Of a DNA stretch of 51,047 nucleotides, positions 40,271 through 48,273 are shown in pieces. The first letter of the stretch is position 1; each line of letters starts with the position of its first letter. The position numbers were made by a program, and so were the translations under genes. Under the pieces are notes generated by a model. The model was not told the DNA's origin and searched no databases. It saw only the letters and a program-made list of their open reading frames with translations. This DNA is from Clostridia bacterium. Its GTDB lineage: Bacteria; Bacillota; Clostridia; Oscillospirales; Acutalibacteraceae. Location: NCBI GenBank assembly GCA_017436285.1, contig JAFSDL010000031.1, positions 1 through 51,047 of the forward strand, written 5' to 3'.

Positions 40271-42363
40271 TATATCAAAACATATTCTGCATCTGTCTGA
40301 GTTTCAAAGGTAACTGTAGTCCCTTTTCTATCAAGAGGAACTTCTTTATTATCCGCTTTGTTGATTACAGCTTTTATGCCCTCACATTCAACAGTGCATT
40401 TTCTGCCTTTAAGGCTCTTGATTTTAAGAGAAGAAACCTTTTCATTTTTAAGCTCTGCAGAAACGAGAAATGCACCGTCTGCACGAAGATTTTCAAAGCT
40501 TGCATCGTCAGTTTTTTTCCAGCAAGGGAACAATCTGATTATTCCCTCATAGCTTTGCATAAGCATTTCATTGATAGTTGCAGGAACCATCGTAAGATGC
40601 TCAATACCGCCACCGTGATGACGGAAAAGTCTGTTGGGAAGCGCAAATTCTTTAATATTCTGATGAATACCCTCAATAAGAAAATCAGGGTCAACACCAA
40701 GTCTTGCGCCTGCAGGAAGATAAGAGTTTGAACCATTATCGTCAAGCCTTCTGTCATCCATAAAATATGAATTCTTAGCGATTTTCAGAAGCTTTTCTCC
40801 TGAATTAAAGCCTATCTGAGAGCAGGGATAAATATGCTGAAGACCAACTGTGTTATCATCTCTCCAGCGAATACCGAACTTTGAATACCTGAAGCATTTT
40901 TTACCCTTTTTGATAAAGGTCGGGAAATCGCTGAAGTTTTCAATAATATCCTCCCACATGGAATATTTTTCAGAGTTAAGTCCAAGCTCCTTAGCCATAT
41001 CGTAAACGCCCTTAAACAACAGCTTTACAAGTCCCATTGAATTTATAGCATTTATAGTATTAATCTGCCCTATATGAGTAAGAGCATTGAATTTCTCACC
41101 GCGATAATAGGGAATTTCATGGGCGGCATCACCCTTGATTACATATCTTCCCCTTTCTTTAATAAGATAATCCTCCCAAAATGCCGCAGTATTTAAAACA
41201 AAATCATAATAGTTTTCAAGAGCATATTCCTTATCATAGGTTGAAAACCAATGCATAATCGGAATAACACAAGCATAAGCGGCGTGGCTTTTCTGACCGA
41301 GGAAAAGTATTCCGTGCTCCTTGCAATCTGCCTGGCTGTAAACATCAAGAGCCTTAGGACCGAAGCTGACAGGGAACGCATAGCCCTTACAACCAAAGAA
41401 TTCAGCAAATTTCTTTGCTTCCTTCTTCATATCGTTAACAGGTGACATATATCCGTCAAAAAGCTCGGGATGGTTAGCGGAAAAAATGCAATAATAAGGG
41501 GCTTCATAGTTATAATTCATATGGTAATCCCCTGCCCAAGGGAAAAAGTCATCGGTTATAAAGTTACCGAAAAGTCCGGGAGGGAATTCAGTATTACCCA
41601 TACAGCCTGCAAGGTGATAAAGGCTTGAATTATAAAAGCTCTCAATTTCTTTATCCTGAAGTGTTACCTTGGATACAGAGAAGAATTTTCCCCATTTTTT
41701 CTCTGTTTCAGCCTTATCAGCGTCATAATCACCCGCACAAGCTGATTCAAGAGCTCTGGTTATGTAATCCTCTGCATCAAAATTTGTAGCAACTGATACA
41801 CAATAACGGGTTATTTTAAATCCGTTTGATATATATGTGCTGATTTCCCTCAAGGAAACTGAAACACCTGTTTCTCTTATAACATCTTCACCGCAGAATT
41901 TTCGGGAATAGCATTTTACACCATTTTCTTCCCACTGAGAATTTACTGAACCGCAGGTATCGGGAAGCTTGATATCAACATTTTTACCTGCTTCTGTTTC
42001 AGGTGATTTTATTTCAAAATAAATGCGGTTTTCAGGGGCAACAAAAAACTCAATTTCTGTACTTCCGAATTTACATTCCAGCATACCTTTATTAAAATAT
42101 TGCTTTATATTGTAATTCTCCGAATCGATATTCTTTATTATTAAATCCCCTACTGCTTTTATACCGCCCTCTTTATGAGCACCGGGAGTAAATTTCCAGA
42201 AATCGCATTTTGAAATGTGAATAACAAGGTCTTTTTCGTCATTATCAAAAACAACACCCAAATCACCGTTACCGCACATTGCACCTGCAGGGATTTTATA
42301 AACCACTCTACCGTCAACGGTATTTACAGGCTTTGAAGTTATTTCATTAAAATATGTGTTCAT
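40270..42363 (-). CDS. GH95-like glycoside hydrolase (alpha/alpha barrel)
   Basis: This 697-residue protein has an N-terminal beta-sandwich (1-230), a helical barrel (about 250-600) and a C-terminal beta domain. The late block INEMLMQSYEGIIRLFP, then LRADGAFLVSAELK and SLKGRKCTVEC, follows the pattern of GH95 alpha-L-fucosidase/galactosidase proteins. No signal peptide is present, so the substrate is intracellular. The ATG at 42363 has GGTGAT upstream. An ATG seven codons earlier directly follows the promoter -10 and lies before the expected transcript start. Exact family and substrate are uncertain. Confidence 0.65.
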   Translation of the reverse strand: MNTYFNEITSKPVNTVDGRVVYKIPAGAMCGNGDLGVVFDNDEKDLVIHISKCDFWKFTPGAHKEGGIKAVGDLIIKNIDSENYNIKQYFNKGMLECKFGSTEIEFFVAPENRIYFEIKSPETEAGKNVDIKLPDTCGSVNSQWEENGVKCYSRKFCGEDVIRETGVSVSLREISTYISNGFKITRYCVSVATNFDAEDYITRALESACAGDYDADKAETEKKWGKFFSVSKVTLQDKEIESFYNSSLYHLAGCMGNTEFPPGLFGNFITDDFFPWAGDYHMNYNYEAPYYCIFSANHPELFDGYMSPVNDMKKEAKKFAEFFGCKGYAFPVSFGPKALDVYSQADCKEHGILFLGQKSHAAYACVIPIMHWFSTYDKEYALENYYDFVLNTAAFWEDYLIKERGRYVIKGDAAHEIPYYRGEKFNALTHIGQINTINAINSMGLVKLLFKGVYDMAKELGLNSEKYSMWEDIIENFSDFPTFIKKGKKCFRYSKFGIRWRDDNTVGLQHIYPCSQIGFNSGEKLLKIAKNSYFMDDRRLDDNGSNSYLPAGARLGVDPDFLIEGIHQNIKEFALPNRLFRHHGGGIEHLTMVPATINEMLMQSYEGIIRLFPCWKKTDDASFENLRADGAFLVSAELKNEKVSSLKIKSLKGRKCTVECEGIKAVINKADNKEVPLDRKGTTVTFETQTDAEYVLI

Positions 42364-42384
42364 TTTTATCACCAACCACCCCAT

Positions 42385-42413
42385 ATTATAAGGATTTTAT
42401 TATATTAAATCAA
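42385..42413 (-). promoter_or_regulatory. Promoter of the GH95-like gene
   Basis: The minus strand has TTGATT (42408-42413), a 17-nt spacer and TATAAT (42385-42390). The -10 touches the first in-frame ATG and therefore decides for the later start at 42363. Confidence 0.65.
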
Positions 42414-42432
42414 GTTAATTTTTCTATGTAAA

Positions 42433-42470
42433 TATTGAAAATTCCCACCTACATTTCAGTAAGTGGGAAT
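42433..42470 (-). terminator. Terminator of the BlaR1-like gene
   Basis: A 12-bp stem (42441-42452 with 42459-42470, one mismatch) is followed by TTTTC on the minus strand, 19 nt after the stop codon. Confidence 0.75.
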
Positions 42471-42488
42471 AACACATTTTAGCTATGT

Positions 42489-45023
42489 TTAATTTTCAAC
42501 ATAATCCGATGGCTCAATTCCGTAATGATAATAAACCTCGTACCTTATATTCTCTTCAAGACTTATCATAGTTTCTTCGTCGTCATACTCAACATCCTCT
42601 AAAATATAGTCTTCAATATTTTCTTCTTTAGGAAGAACACGATAACTTTTCATCGTGTATTTCAATTCATCCTTTGTACTGAACACTATTTCTACGGGTG
42701 CTACCCCTGAACCAACTGACACTACCTTACCGTTTTCAAGGTTATATTCTTCATATAAAGTAACTGCATAAACAGTAAGTGTATCTTTCTCATCATCTTT
42801 TATTCTGTGCAAAATCTCGTGAGATTCAAAGGCTTTAGCAGAGGGGTTCTTAGCTTTATTTATGGTGTTTATAAAATAATTTCCGTTATTTTCTCTTAAA
42901 ACAACTTCACCAACAGCCTCTTCTAAAGCATACACTTTTCTCAGGAACTCCGTTGGCTCTACTCCTTGCACGCCCCAATACGGAATATTCTCATCACCAT
43001 CCTTGAGAACTATATTGCCGTTTTCGATTTCAATATCAAGGAACTTTTTCTTAAGCTCACCAGACACCCCATTTTCATAATCATAGTAAGTACACTTTAT
43101 CTTTACTTCACCATTTTTAGTCTTGTAAAATTCAGCAGACTGACCGGGATAATTAAAGGTATTTATATATTCAGGTTCTTCCTCGCCAACCTCTACTGCT
43201 GTAAAAACAATTGTGAAAAGGCCTGATGTCGGACCGTAAGTAAGAGCACAATTTTCATCTTTTCCATCATTATCAATATCAAATGTTGAAGAATCCATTA
43301 TCAATCTGAATTCTGTTGGCTCTGATAACGGAAGTGTGGACCAAAACAAATTCTTTACGAACTCACAATAAGTATCGTCAATTTCATAAAAGTAGCTTGA
43401 AAGAGGATTTATTATTGGTTGAACAGTTACATTTTCTTTATTAATATCATGTGTTGAGAGAATTGCTCTCATTTCCGAAATAGTTGCACCACCGACGTAA
43501 GCAAAGCTGTTATCAGAAACAGCCTCCTGAGCAGTATTCACCAAATAGCATTTATAATCATCCTCAGCCATTTGCCATATATAAATAGTTAAACCACCAT
43601 CTGTTGATACATCAAAGAATTGGGGATATATATTTTCCAGCTTTTCCATTGAACCATAATCAGCTTCAGAATCAAAATATTCTTTTGCAGCGTTTTCACA
43701 AAACTCAAGCTGTTCTCCGATATATCTTTGAGAATCAAGAGCTTGCTCCTGCAGATGCAACGGAAATTTTCCTTTTATATCATCAACATAAAGTGAACCA
43801 TCATGGGGTTCCCAATATTCAAGTAATCTATAATGCCCGTGCGACCCTGTTCTTTCAGCAGTAATTACTGTAGGAATATACGTTCCTGTTTCTAATTTTA
43901 TATCACCATTTTCGCAACTATATTCGTGATATAAAACCCACATATAAACAGTAGTTTTATTGACAGATTTTTCAACACCCAATACCTTATGGTGTACTGC
44001 GATAAAGTTATTATCGGTATAGCCTTCGCTATAATGATGGTCTGCTATCTGGGTATCAAGGAACACAGACAACTCATCGTCTAACGAGGTTTGGAAATTT
44101 GTTAAGAAACAAACTGCAACCACTATACTTATAATTATCGCAACAATAATAAGCCAAAACGCCGGTTTCTTATAATTCAATACAGATTTAACCCTGTTCT
44201 TCACGCCAACCTCACCAAACGCAACAGGACAAGCAGCAATCATTCGTCTGTTCACACTGCAAGTTAAAAGAGCTTGAGAATAATCTGCTTTTTGTTCATT
44301 ATTAAATTCCTTTACAACCTTTTCATCACAGGCAAGCTCAATATCACGACAGAGAAGAATATAACCAAGCCAAACCATAGGATTAAACCAATGGATTGTA
44401 AGAATTAAGAACCCGAGAGGCTTCCATAAATGGTCTTTTCTGCGAAGATGTGCTTTTTCGTGAGCAATAACATGCTCCATATCCTGCTCGTTCATATTAA
44501 ACGGTAAATAAATTTTGGGCTTAATTATACCGAGAACAAAAGGTGATAGCACGGCTTCACTCTGATAAATGTTATCACAAAGCAGAACTGCCGTTCCGAT
44601 TTTCCTCTTCAATCTTATAAAGCTTATAGCTGTATAAATTAAAAGAGCTACAATTCCTACAACCCATATAACAGCCAATATTGTTGTTATATCCACAAAA
44701 TTTCCTGCAGGTCTTGTAACGCCCTCAAAGTAGTTGCCTTTGAGATAATTGTTAACCCGATTGTCTATTATCGTAACACCTGATTCAATCTGAGGTCTTG
44801 GAGAATCAACAGGCTTACTTATAGTTTCGGCACTCGGTATAAGGCTGAAAACACTTTCAAAAGAAAAAGGCATAATAAGGCGTAATCCTGCAATTCCCCA
44901 AAGAACGCAATTCACCCATTTAGGTGCTTTTTTCAATATAATTCTTAACAGCACAATAGCAAGAACAATCCAACAAGCAGAAATGCTCATATTGACTATT
45001 TTTAAGAATATATCAGCCATCAT
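42489..45023 (-). CDS. BlaR1/MecR1-type M56 membrane metallopeptidase with unusual sensor region
   Basis: This 844-residue signal-transducing protease presumably cleaves the BlaI-type repressor next to it. There are transmembrane helices near 12-31, 40-60, 113-137 and 205-225. The M56 zinc motif HEKAH (His188-His192) and the downstream Glu in RDIELACDE (about 229) are present. A last membrane helix near 290-310 leads to a 530-residue external part. This part is not a penicillin-binding domain; it holds two similar copies (about 325-455 and 735-840; YHEYSCENG.. and YEEYNLENG..) around a middle domain. The start overlaps the repressor stop by one base. Confidence 0.88.
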   Translation of the reverse strand: MMADIFLKIVNMSISACWIVLAIVLLRIILKKAPKWVNCVLWGIAGLRLIMPFSFESVFSLIPSAETISKPVDSPRPQIESGVTIIDNRVNNYLKGNYFEGVTRPAGNFVDITTILAVIWVVGIVALLIYTAISFIRLKRKIGTAVLLCDNIYQSEAVLSPFVLGIIKPKIYLPFNMNEQDMEHVIAHEKAHLRRKDHLWKPLGFLILTIHWFNPMVWLGYILLCRDIELACDEKVVKEFNNEQKADYSQALLTCSVNRRMIAACPVAFGEVGVKNRVKSVLNYKKPAFWLIIVAIIISIVVAVCFLTNFQTSLDDELSVFLDTQIADHHYSEGYTDNNFIAVHHKVLGVEKSVNKTTVYMWVLYHEYSCENGDIKLETGTYIPTVITAERTGSHGHYRLLEYWEPHDGSLYVDDIKGKFPLHLQEQALDSQRYIGEQLEFCENAAKEYFDSEADYGSMEKLENIYPQFFDVSTDGGLTIYIWQMAEDDYKCYLVNTAQEAVSDNSFAYVGGATISEMRAILSTHDINKENVTVQPIINPLSSYFYEIDDTYCEFVKNLFWSTLPLSEPTEFRLIMDSSTFDIDNDGKDENCALTYGPTSGLFTIVFTAVEVGEEEPEYINTFNYPGQSAEFYKTKNGEVKIKCTYYDYENGVSGELKKKFLDIEIENGNIVLKDGDENIPYWGVQGVEPTEFLRKVYALEEAVGEVVLRENNGNYFINTINKAKNPSAKAFESHEILHRIKDDEKDTLTVYAVTLYEEYNLENGKVVSVGSGVAPVEIVFSTKDELKYTMKSYRVLPKEENIEDYILEDVEYDDEETMISLEENIRYEVYYHYGIEPSDYVEN

Positions 45024-45397
45024 TATTCTCCTTGCCTGAATCTGTCAATCATCCTTTGAACTTCATCAATTTCCTTTTCTGAGATTTTTTGATGCTTGGT
45101 AAATGCAGCAATGAATGCAGGAAGAGAGCCTTCAAAGGTTTTTTCAACCATTTCATTGATTTCCGAAGCCTGAACCTCATCCTTTGAAACTAAAGAAGAA
45201 ACAATTGTGTTTTCATTTTTCAAAACACCTCTTTCAGACAAGCGCTTGATAACGGTGTATGTAGTGGTAGGCTTCCAGCCCAACTGCTCTTTACAAATAT
45301 TAACAAGTTCGCTGCTTTTGATAGGTTCGTGCTCCCACAAAATCAAACAAAAACGATATTCACTTTCAAAAACTTTTGGTATTTCCAGTATAACCAC
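45023..45397 (-). CDS. BlaI/MecI/CopY-family transcriptional repressor
   Basis: This winged-helix repressor has FESEYRFCLILWE, ELVNICKEQLGWKPTTTYTVIKRL (recognition helix region; in pieces) and a C-terminal dimerisation helix pair. In this family signal-induced cleavage by the M56 partner relieves repression. Two identical-type palindromes lie in its promoter. The start is uncertain. The GTG at 45397 overlaps the ribosome site AAGGAG, whereas a CTG at 45386-45388 has ideal 8-nt spacing and begins where family members usually begin (LEIPKVFESE). The stop overlaps the BlaR1-like start (TAATG). Confidence 0.9.
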   Translation of the reverse strand: MVILEIPKVFESEYRFCLILWEHEPIKSSELVNICKEQLGWKPTTTYTVIKRLSERGVLKNENTIVSSLVSKDEVQASEINEMVEKTFEGSLPAFIAAFTKHQKISEKEIDEVQRMIDRFRQGE

Positions 45398-45402
45398 TCC
45401 TT

Positions 45403-45420
45403 AACTCTAACATATTAGAG
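45403..45420. promoter_or_regulatory. Repressor operator 1
   Basis: ACTCTAA-CATA-TTAGAGT is a perfect 7-bp palindrome just upstream of the repressor ribosome site. It has the same arms as operator 2, with centres about 32 bp (three helical turns) apart. Confidence 0.8.
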
Positions 45421-45431
45421 TTTATCTTCAA

Positions 45432-45463
45432 CCCAACTCTAACACATTAGAGTTGGATTGTCA
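45432..45463 (-). promoter_or_regulatory. Repressor promoter with operator 2
   Basis: CCAACTCTAA-CACA-TTAGAGTTGG (45432-45455, 10-bp arms) covers the spacer and -10 of a promoter: TTGACA (45458-45463), 17 nt, TAGAGT (45435-45440). Binding would block the promoter, giving autorepression. Confidence 0.8.
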
Positions 45464-45477
45464 ATATATTTTCAAAA

Positions 45478-45512
45478 CAAAAATAAGCAATGCGCATTTT
45501 TAACACATTGCT
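45478..45512 (-). terminator. Terminator of the adenylate-kinase-like gene
   Basis: AGCAATG (45486-45492) pairs with CATTGCT (45506-45512), followed on the minus strand by TATTTTTGTTTT. Confidence 0.65.
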
Positions 45513-45534
45513 CTGTTTTATTTATATTCAATTT

Positions 45535-46032
45535 TTAACTCAAACAAATATCACTTATATATTTATCTGCTTCTTCTCTTGATCTGAAAATTATAATTTC
45601 CTTCTCTTCCTTATATTTCTCAATCAACTCATATATTTTCGAGAGAGTTGTTTGAGGAAATTCTTTTATGAAGAGTTCAAACTCAGGGTCTAATTCTGTT
45701 TCAAGCCAGGGCAAATCATAGCGTCCCTTACCTATCCGCTCCGTTGCACCCTGTATGCAGATTTCAGTGGGCAAATCAAAAAGAAAAACAGAGTCACACT
45801 CTCTAATACGCATTTCAATTGTTCTACTGTAATTCCCGTCAATTATCCATTCAGTTGTTTCAAATATTTCCTTTATTCTCTCATCAAATTCATCTCTGGG
45901 AATATGAGTTTTATCGGGCTTATGCCAGATAGCATCGAGATAATATAAAGGAAGCCCCGTGCATTTTTGCAGTTTCTCTGCAAAGGTTGTTTTACCGCTA
46001 CCGGGACAACCTATAACAATAATCTTTTTCAT
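45535..46032 (-). CDS. Adenylate-kinase-like P-loop protein (FlaR/topology-modulation type)
   Basis: The 165-residue P-loop NTPase has Walker A GCPGSGKTT (residues 8-16), LYYLDAIWHKP, WIIDGNYSRT and SVFLFDLPTEICIQGATER. These are all features of the small kinases annotated as DNA topology modulation protein FlaR or adenylate kinase. Such enzymes probably phosphorylate nucleosides or small molecules; the topology name is historical. It follows the hypothetical gene upstream after 24 nt. Confidence 0.82.
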   Translation of the reverse strand: MKKIIVIGCPGSGKTTFAEKLQKCTGLPLYYLDAIWHKPDKTHIPRDEFDERIKEIFETTEWIIDGNYSRTIEMRIRECDSVFLFDLPTEICIQGATERIGKGRYDLPWLETELDPEFELFIKEFPQTTLSKIYELIEKYKEEKEIIIFRSREEADKYISDICLS

Positions 46033-46056
46033 TTTTTATCAATCTTTTCTTTCAAT

Positions 46057-46455
46057 TCACAGACCAAGAATATAAATACCGTTATAAGCTTTTGCTTTAA
46101 TAAGCCATTCCAAAACAATCGTATAATCTTCAGGCTTTTTCTCTTCCAGAGCTATTATCATTTCCTCAACCTGCTCAGGCGAATAATAATTAATACCGCA
46201 CCAATCAATTTCTCCGCATTTTAAATTGTTATATGTACCATTCCTGAATACATCCTTATACTCTTTATAGAAAATCTCCCAATCAGAGCCATGCATATAT
46301 AATGAGCTGTTTCTCCAGTTATCAATTCTATCTATGGAAACAATGCTCCTGATATCTGTCCCTCTTTTAAGCTGGCAGAATTGCAATTCTAAAAAATCAG
46401 AACCGCCAAAAGCTCTGCGTTCATCCTGATTATTGAAAATATGAAACAGCATCAT
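46057..46455 (-). CDS. Hypothetical cytoplasmic protein (132 aa)
   Basis: I do not recognise a family. The protein is soluble, rich in aromatic and acidic residues, and starts MMLFHIFNNQDERRAFGG. It contains WRNSSLYMHGSDWEIFYKEY and a late GIDWCGINYYS-like stretch (EIDWCGINYYSPEQVEEMI). The ATG at 46455 has AAGGGTG upstream, and a TTGCAA-17-TAAAAT promoter lies between it and a more distal ATG at 46524, which excludes the longer form. It may be co-transcribed with the kinase downstream. Confidence 0.65.
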   Translation of the reverse strand: MMLFHIFNNQDERRAFGGSDFLELQFCQLKRGTDIRSIVSIDRIDNWRNSSLYMHGSDWEIFYKEYKDVFRNGTYNNLKCGEIDWCGINYYSPEQVEEMIIALEEKKPEDYTIVLEWLIKAKAYNGIYILGL

Positions 46456-46483
46456 ATCACACCCTTTAAAATACGCTAACATA

Positions 46484-46512
46484 ATTTTACCATTGATGCA
46501 GAAGAATTGCAA
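46484..46512 (-). promoter_or_regulatory. Promoter of the 132-aa gene
   Basis: The minus strand has TTGCAA (46507-46512), a 17-nt spacer and TAAAAT (46484-46489). Confidence 0.55.
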
Positions 46513-46520
46513 CTCATCTT

Positions 46521-46550
46521 TCACACATTTTCACCTGTGTCCATATAATG
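46521..46550 (+). promoter_or_regulatory. Possible sigma-E promoter of the cotJ operon
   Basis: CATATAAT (46543-46550) resembles a sigma-E -10 (CATACANT), with an A/T-rich -35 region about 15 nt upstream. cotJ in Bacillus is sigma-E dependent. A vegetative reading of the same -10 is possible. Confidence 0.4.
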
Positions 46551-46595
46551 TACCAAGCGCAAATATGCGCTATTCACCTAAAAAGGAGAATTATA

Positions 46596-46829
46596 ATGGA
46601 CAAATACAACAACATTTATATGGTTGAAACGGCAATGCGAAAGCAAAATGCGGATTGCCCCTGCAACTGTGTAACAACAGTTCTTCCCAATGATACTGTT
46701 GTTGCTATGGCATATGTACCGTTTCAGCTTGACAAAACAACCTATTCTGCGGAGATGGCGCTGTGCGAAGGCACACTCTTCCCCGTGCTTAACAAACCAT
46801 TTTGCGGAAGAAGTGTTATGAATGGCTGA
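46596..46829 (+). CDS. cotJA: Spore coat-associated protein CotJA
   Basis: This is a small coat component made in the mother cell. The 77-residue protein has a Cys-rich head (NADCPCNC) and the family core DTVVAMAYVPFQ, then YSAEMALCEGTLFPVLNKPFCG. The ATG at 46596 has GGAG 7 nt upstream; a longer frame from 46548 is rejected. It overlaps cotJB by 8 nt. First gene of the interrupted cotJ operon. Confidence 0.9.
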   Translation: MDKYNNIYMVETAMRKQNADCPCNCVTTVLPNDTVVAMAYVPFQLDKTTYSAEMALCEGTLFPVLNKPFCGRSVMNG

Positions 46830-47073
46830 AAGAAATAAGCTTCTCCGCAAGCTTCAGGCTGCAAAGTTCGCTGCCTGGGAATTGCATTTATATCTTGACA
46901 CGCACCCTTGTGACAAGGCTGCAAACGAAATGTTCAGAAAATACACAAACGAAGCCAAAATGCTCAAAAAAGAATTTGAAGACAGGTTCGGACCTCTTAC
47001 CGTGACAAGCTCAAATGAAGCCGACTGGCTCTGTGACCCATGGCCATGGGAAAATCAAGGGAGTTGTGACTGA
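46822..47073 (+). CDS. cotJB: Spore coat protein CotJB
   Basis: CotJB assists assembly of the CotJ proteins into the coat. The 83-residue protein shows the family pattern: KLQAAKFAAWELHLYLDTHP, then AANEMFRKY, FGPLTVTSSN and the C-terminal CDPWPWE. It overlaps cotJA and ends 2 nt before the cotJC start, the standard gene order. It appears intact. Confidence 0.92.
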   Translation: MAERNKLLRKLQAAKFAAWELHLYLDTHPCDKAANEMFRKYTNEAKMLKKEFEDRFGPLTVTSSNEADWLCDPWPWENQGSCD

Positions 47074-47075
47074 TT

Positions 47076-47183
47076 ATGTTTATGTATGAAAAGAAATTAC
47101 AGTATCCTGTAAACATTAAAAACCCGAACCCCAAACTCGCACAAATCATAATTACTCAGTATGGCGGTCTATATGGTGAATAG
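47076..47183 (+). pseudogene. cotJC: cotJC, 5' fragment interrupted by a prophage
   Basis: CotJC is a manganese-catalase-like spore coat protein of about 190 residues. Here only the first ~31 codons remain. The reading starts MFMYEKKLQYPVNIKNPNPK and reaches the family's QYGG, where normal CotJC continues P-D-G-E-L. Instead five further codons (LYGE, stop TAG at 47181) follow and then prophage DNA. The rest of the gene is not in the window. If the prophage excises precisely, cotJC would be restored, so it may be an interrupted rather than a dead gene. Confidence 0.88.
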
Positions 47184-47185
47184 AT
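47157..47185. other. Prophage attachment-site junction in cotJC
   Basis: Homology to cotJC stops just after the codons for QYGG (47157-47168), so the crossover core should lie in or next to CAGTATGGCGGT. The core length cannot be set without the other junction. Confidence 0.6.
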
Positions 47186-47215
47186 ATAATATCGAATAAT
47201 TGAACAAAAAGGAAA

Positions 47216-47251
47216 CTCCCCGCCGATTTTATTCGGTGGAGAGTGGTTTTT
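47216..47251 (+). terminator. Terminator just inside the prophage
   Basis: CTCCCCGCCGA (47216-47226) pairs with TCGGTGGAGAG (47233-47243, one mismatch), followed by TGGTTTTT. It would stop transcription arriving from the cotJ operon. Confidence 0.65.
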
Positions 47252-47380
47252 CAGCAAGATACCAGCAAATGAGATAACAATCATTTTTTGCGATTTATGA
47301 GCGTTAGAGCTGTAAAAACCGCTGTTTTCTGCGTTTTATAAACATAAATGTTGATAAGCAGCAAGTTACCAGCAAGTTAA
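47252..47380. repeat. Four 11-bp CAGCAAGWTAC repeats in two tandem pairs
   Basis: The copies are at 47252-47262 (CAGCAAGATAC), 47263-47273 (CAGCAAATGAG, degenerate), 47359-47369 (CAGCAAGTTAC) and 47370-47380 (CAGCAAGTTAA). The two pairs are 107 bp apart, all in one orientation. Position, length and spacing fit arm-type integrase binding sites beside an att core. Confidence 0.65.
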
Positions 47381-47387
47381 AATAAAA

Positions 47388-47424
47388 AATCCCCATCAGG
47401 AAAAATAATTCTTGATGGGGTTTT
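47388..47424 (-). terminator. Terminator of the prophage late operon
   Basis: The minus strand forms CCCCATCA / TGATGGGG around a 14-nt loop, followed by ATTTTTTATTTT, directly after the amidase stop codon. Confidence 0.85.
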
Positions 47425-47427
47425 GTG

Positions 47428-48273
47428 TTACTTTTTAATTGTTTTAGCTTTTGCGAGGCAGCCTTTGCCGAAGGTGTTGAGTCTTGCGAGTTTGGTTTTT
47501 GTGAGTTTGGTTTTCTTCCTGAAATCTGCAACTGCTTTAGCAGTTAACGGACCGTAGTCGCCGTCAACGTCAAGGTTATAATTGCCGAACCAATTAAGGA
47601 ATTCCTGAAGGAGCTTAACCTGGGTTCCGGTATCACCCTGCTTCAGATAGTAGCGAGTCTTTTTGACTTTCTTGCCCTTCTTATTGGTTTTATAATATGT
47701 CACCTTAACAGATGGGAAGGTCCCCTGATATTTTTTCTTTTCAGGGAGAGCCACACCGTAATAGTCACAGATACCTTTCGCAATTGCTTCCCCAATTGCT
47801 TTAGTGTTCTTTCTAATAAAATCAGAACCCTCTTTTGTATCGTGGAATTCCGCCTCAACATAAACCGTTAAGCCGTCCGCAGAATTGATTTCATAGAAAT
47901 CGGGCTTTTCAACAAGTCTTTCTGCGCTCTTGCCGGGAGTGATAGGTGCAAGGCGGTTGAATACTGCCTCGCCCACTTTCTTATGTTCACCGGTTAATTT
48001 ATAGAGAAGAATCTGAGTTCCGCCGGTAACATTGTGCTTCGCAGTTGCGTTTGTGTGAATTGCTACATGCAAATCTGCGCCGAAAGCGTTACTCTCTCTT
48101 ACTCTTGCATACATATCATCGTTATAGGTGCATTCGGTATCGAAACCTGCCTTAACGAGATATGCAGCACAGTATTTTGCTATCTTATGGCAGACCGCTT
48201 TTTCGTTGGTGCCGCCTGTTGCATAAGCATTATGAACCTGGTTGCTCGGAGAAAGATATATTCTCTTGGCCAT
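47428..48273 (-). CDS. Phage endolysin: N-acetylmuramoyl-L-alanine amidase with peptidoglycan-binding domain
   Basis: The lysin cuts the amide bond between MurNAc and the stem peptide. Residues 4-175 are an Amidase_3 zinc domain: LSPSNQVHNAY with the first zinc His, NEKAVCHKIA with the zinc Glu, HVAIHTNA with the third ligand, and VYVEAEFHDTKEG with the catalytic Glu. A lysine-rich linker leads to a peptidoglycan-binding helical domain (LKQGDTGTQVKLLQEFLNWF, DGDYGPLTAKAVADF). There is no signal peptide, so release depends on the holin. TAATG coupling joins it to the holin gene. Confidence 0.92.
   Translation of the reverse strand: MAKRIYLSPSNQVHNAYATGGTNEKAVCHKIAKYCAAYLVKAGFDTECTYNDDMYARVRESNAFGADLHVAIHTNATAKHNVTGGTQILLYKLTGEHKKVGEAVFNRLAPITPGKSAERLVEKPDFYEINSADGLTVYVEAEFHDTKEGSDFIRKNTKAIGEAIAKGICDYYGVALPEKKKYQGTFPSVKVTYYKTNKKGKKVKKTRYYLKQGDTGTQVKLLQEFLNWFGNYNLDVDGDYGPLTAKAVADFRKKTKLTKTKLARLNTFGKGCLAKAKTIKK

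Noticed and set aside
42364-42384. Upstream ATG of the GH95-like gene
   Set aside because: It directly follows the -10 TATAAT, so it is before or at the transcript start and lacks a ribosome site.
42489-45397. Classical beta-lactam resistance module
   Set aside because: The repressor/protease pair is present, but the sensor region lacks penicillin-binding motifs and no beta-lactamase or PBP gene is adjacent.
46456-46524. Upstream ATG of the 132-aa gene
   Set aside because: A good promoter lies between it and the ATG with a ribosome site at 46455.
47304-47531. Minus-strand frame in the prophage gap overlapping the amidase end
   Set aside because: It crosses the late-operon terminator and the integrase-site-like repeats in another frame.
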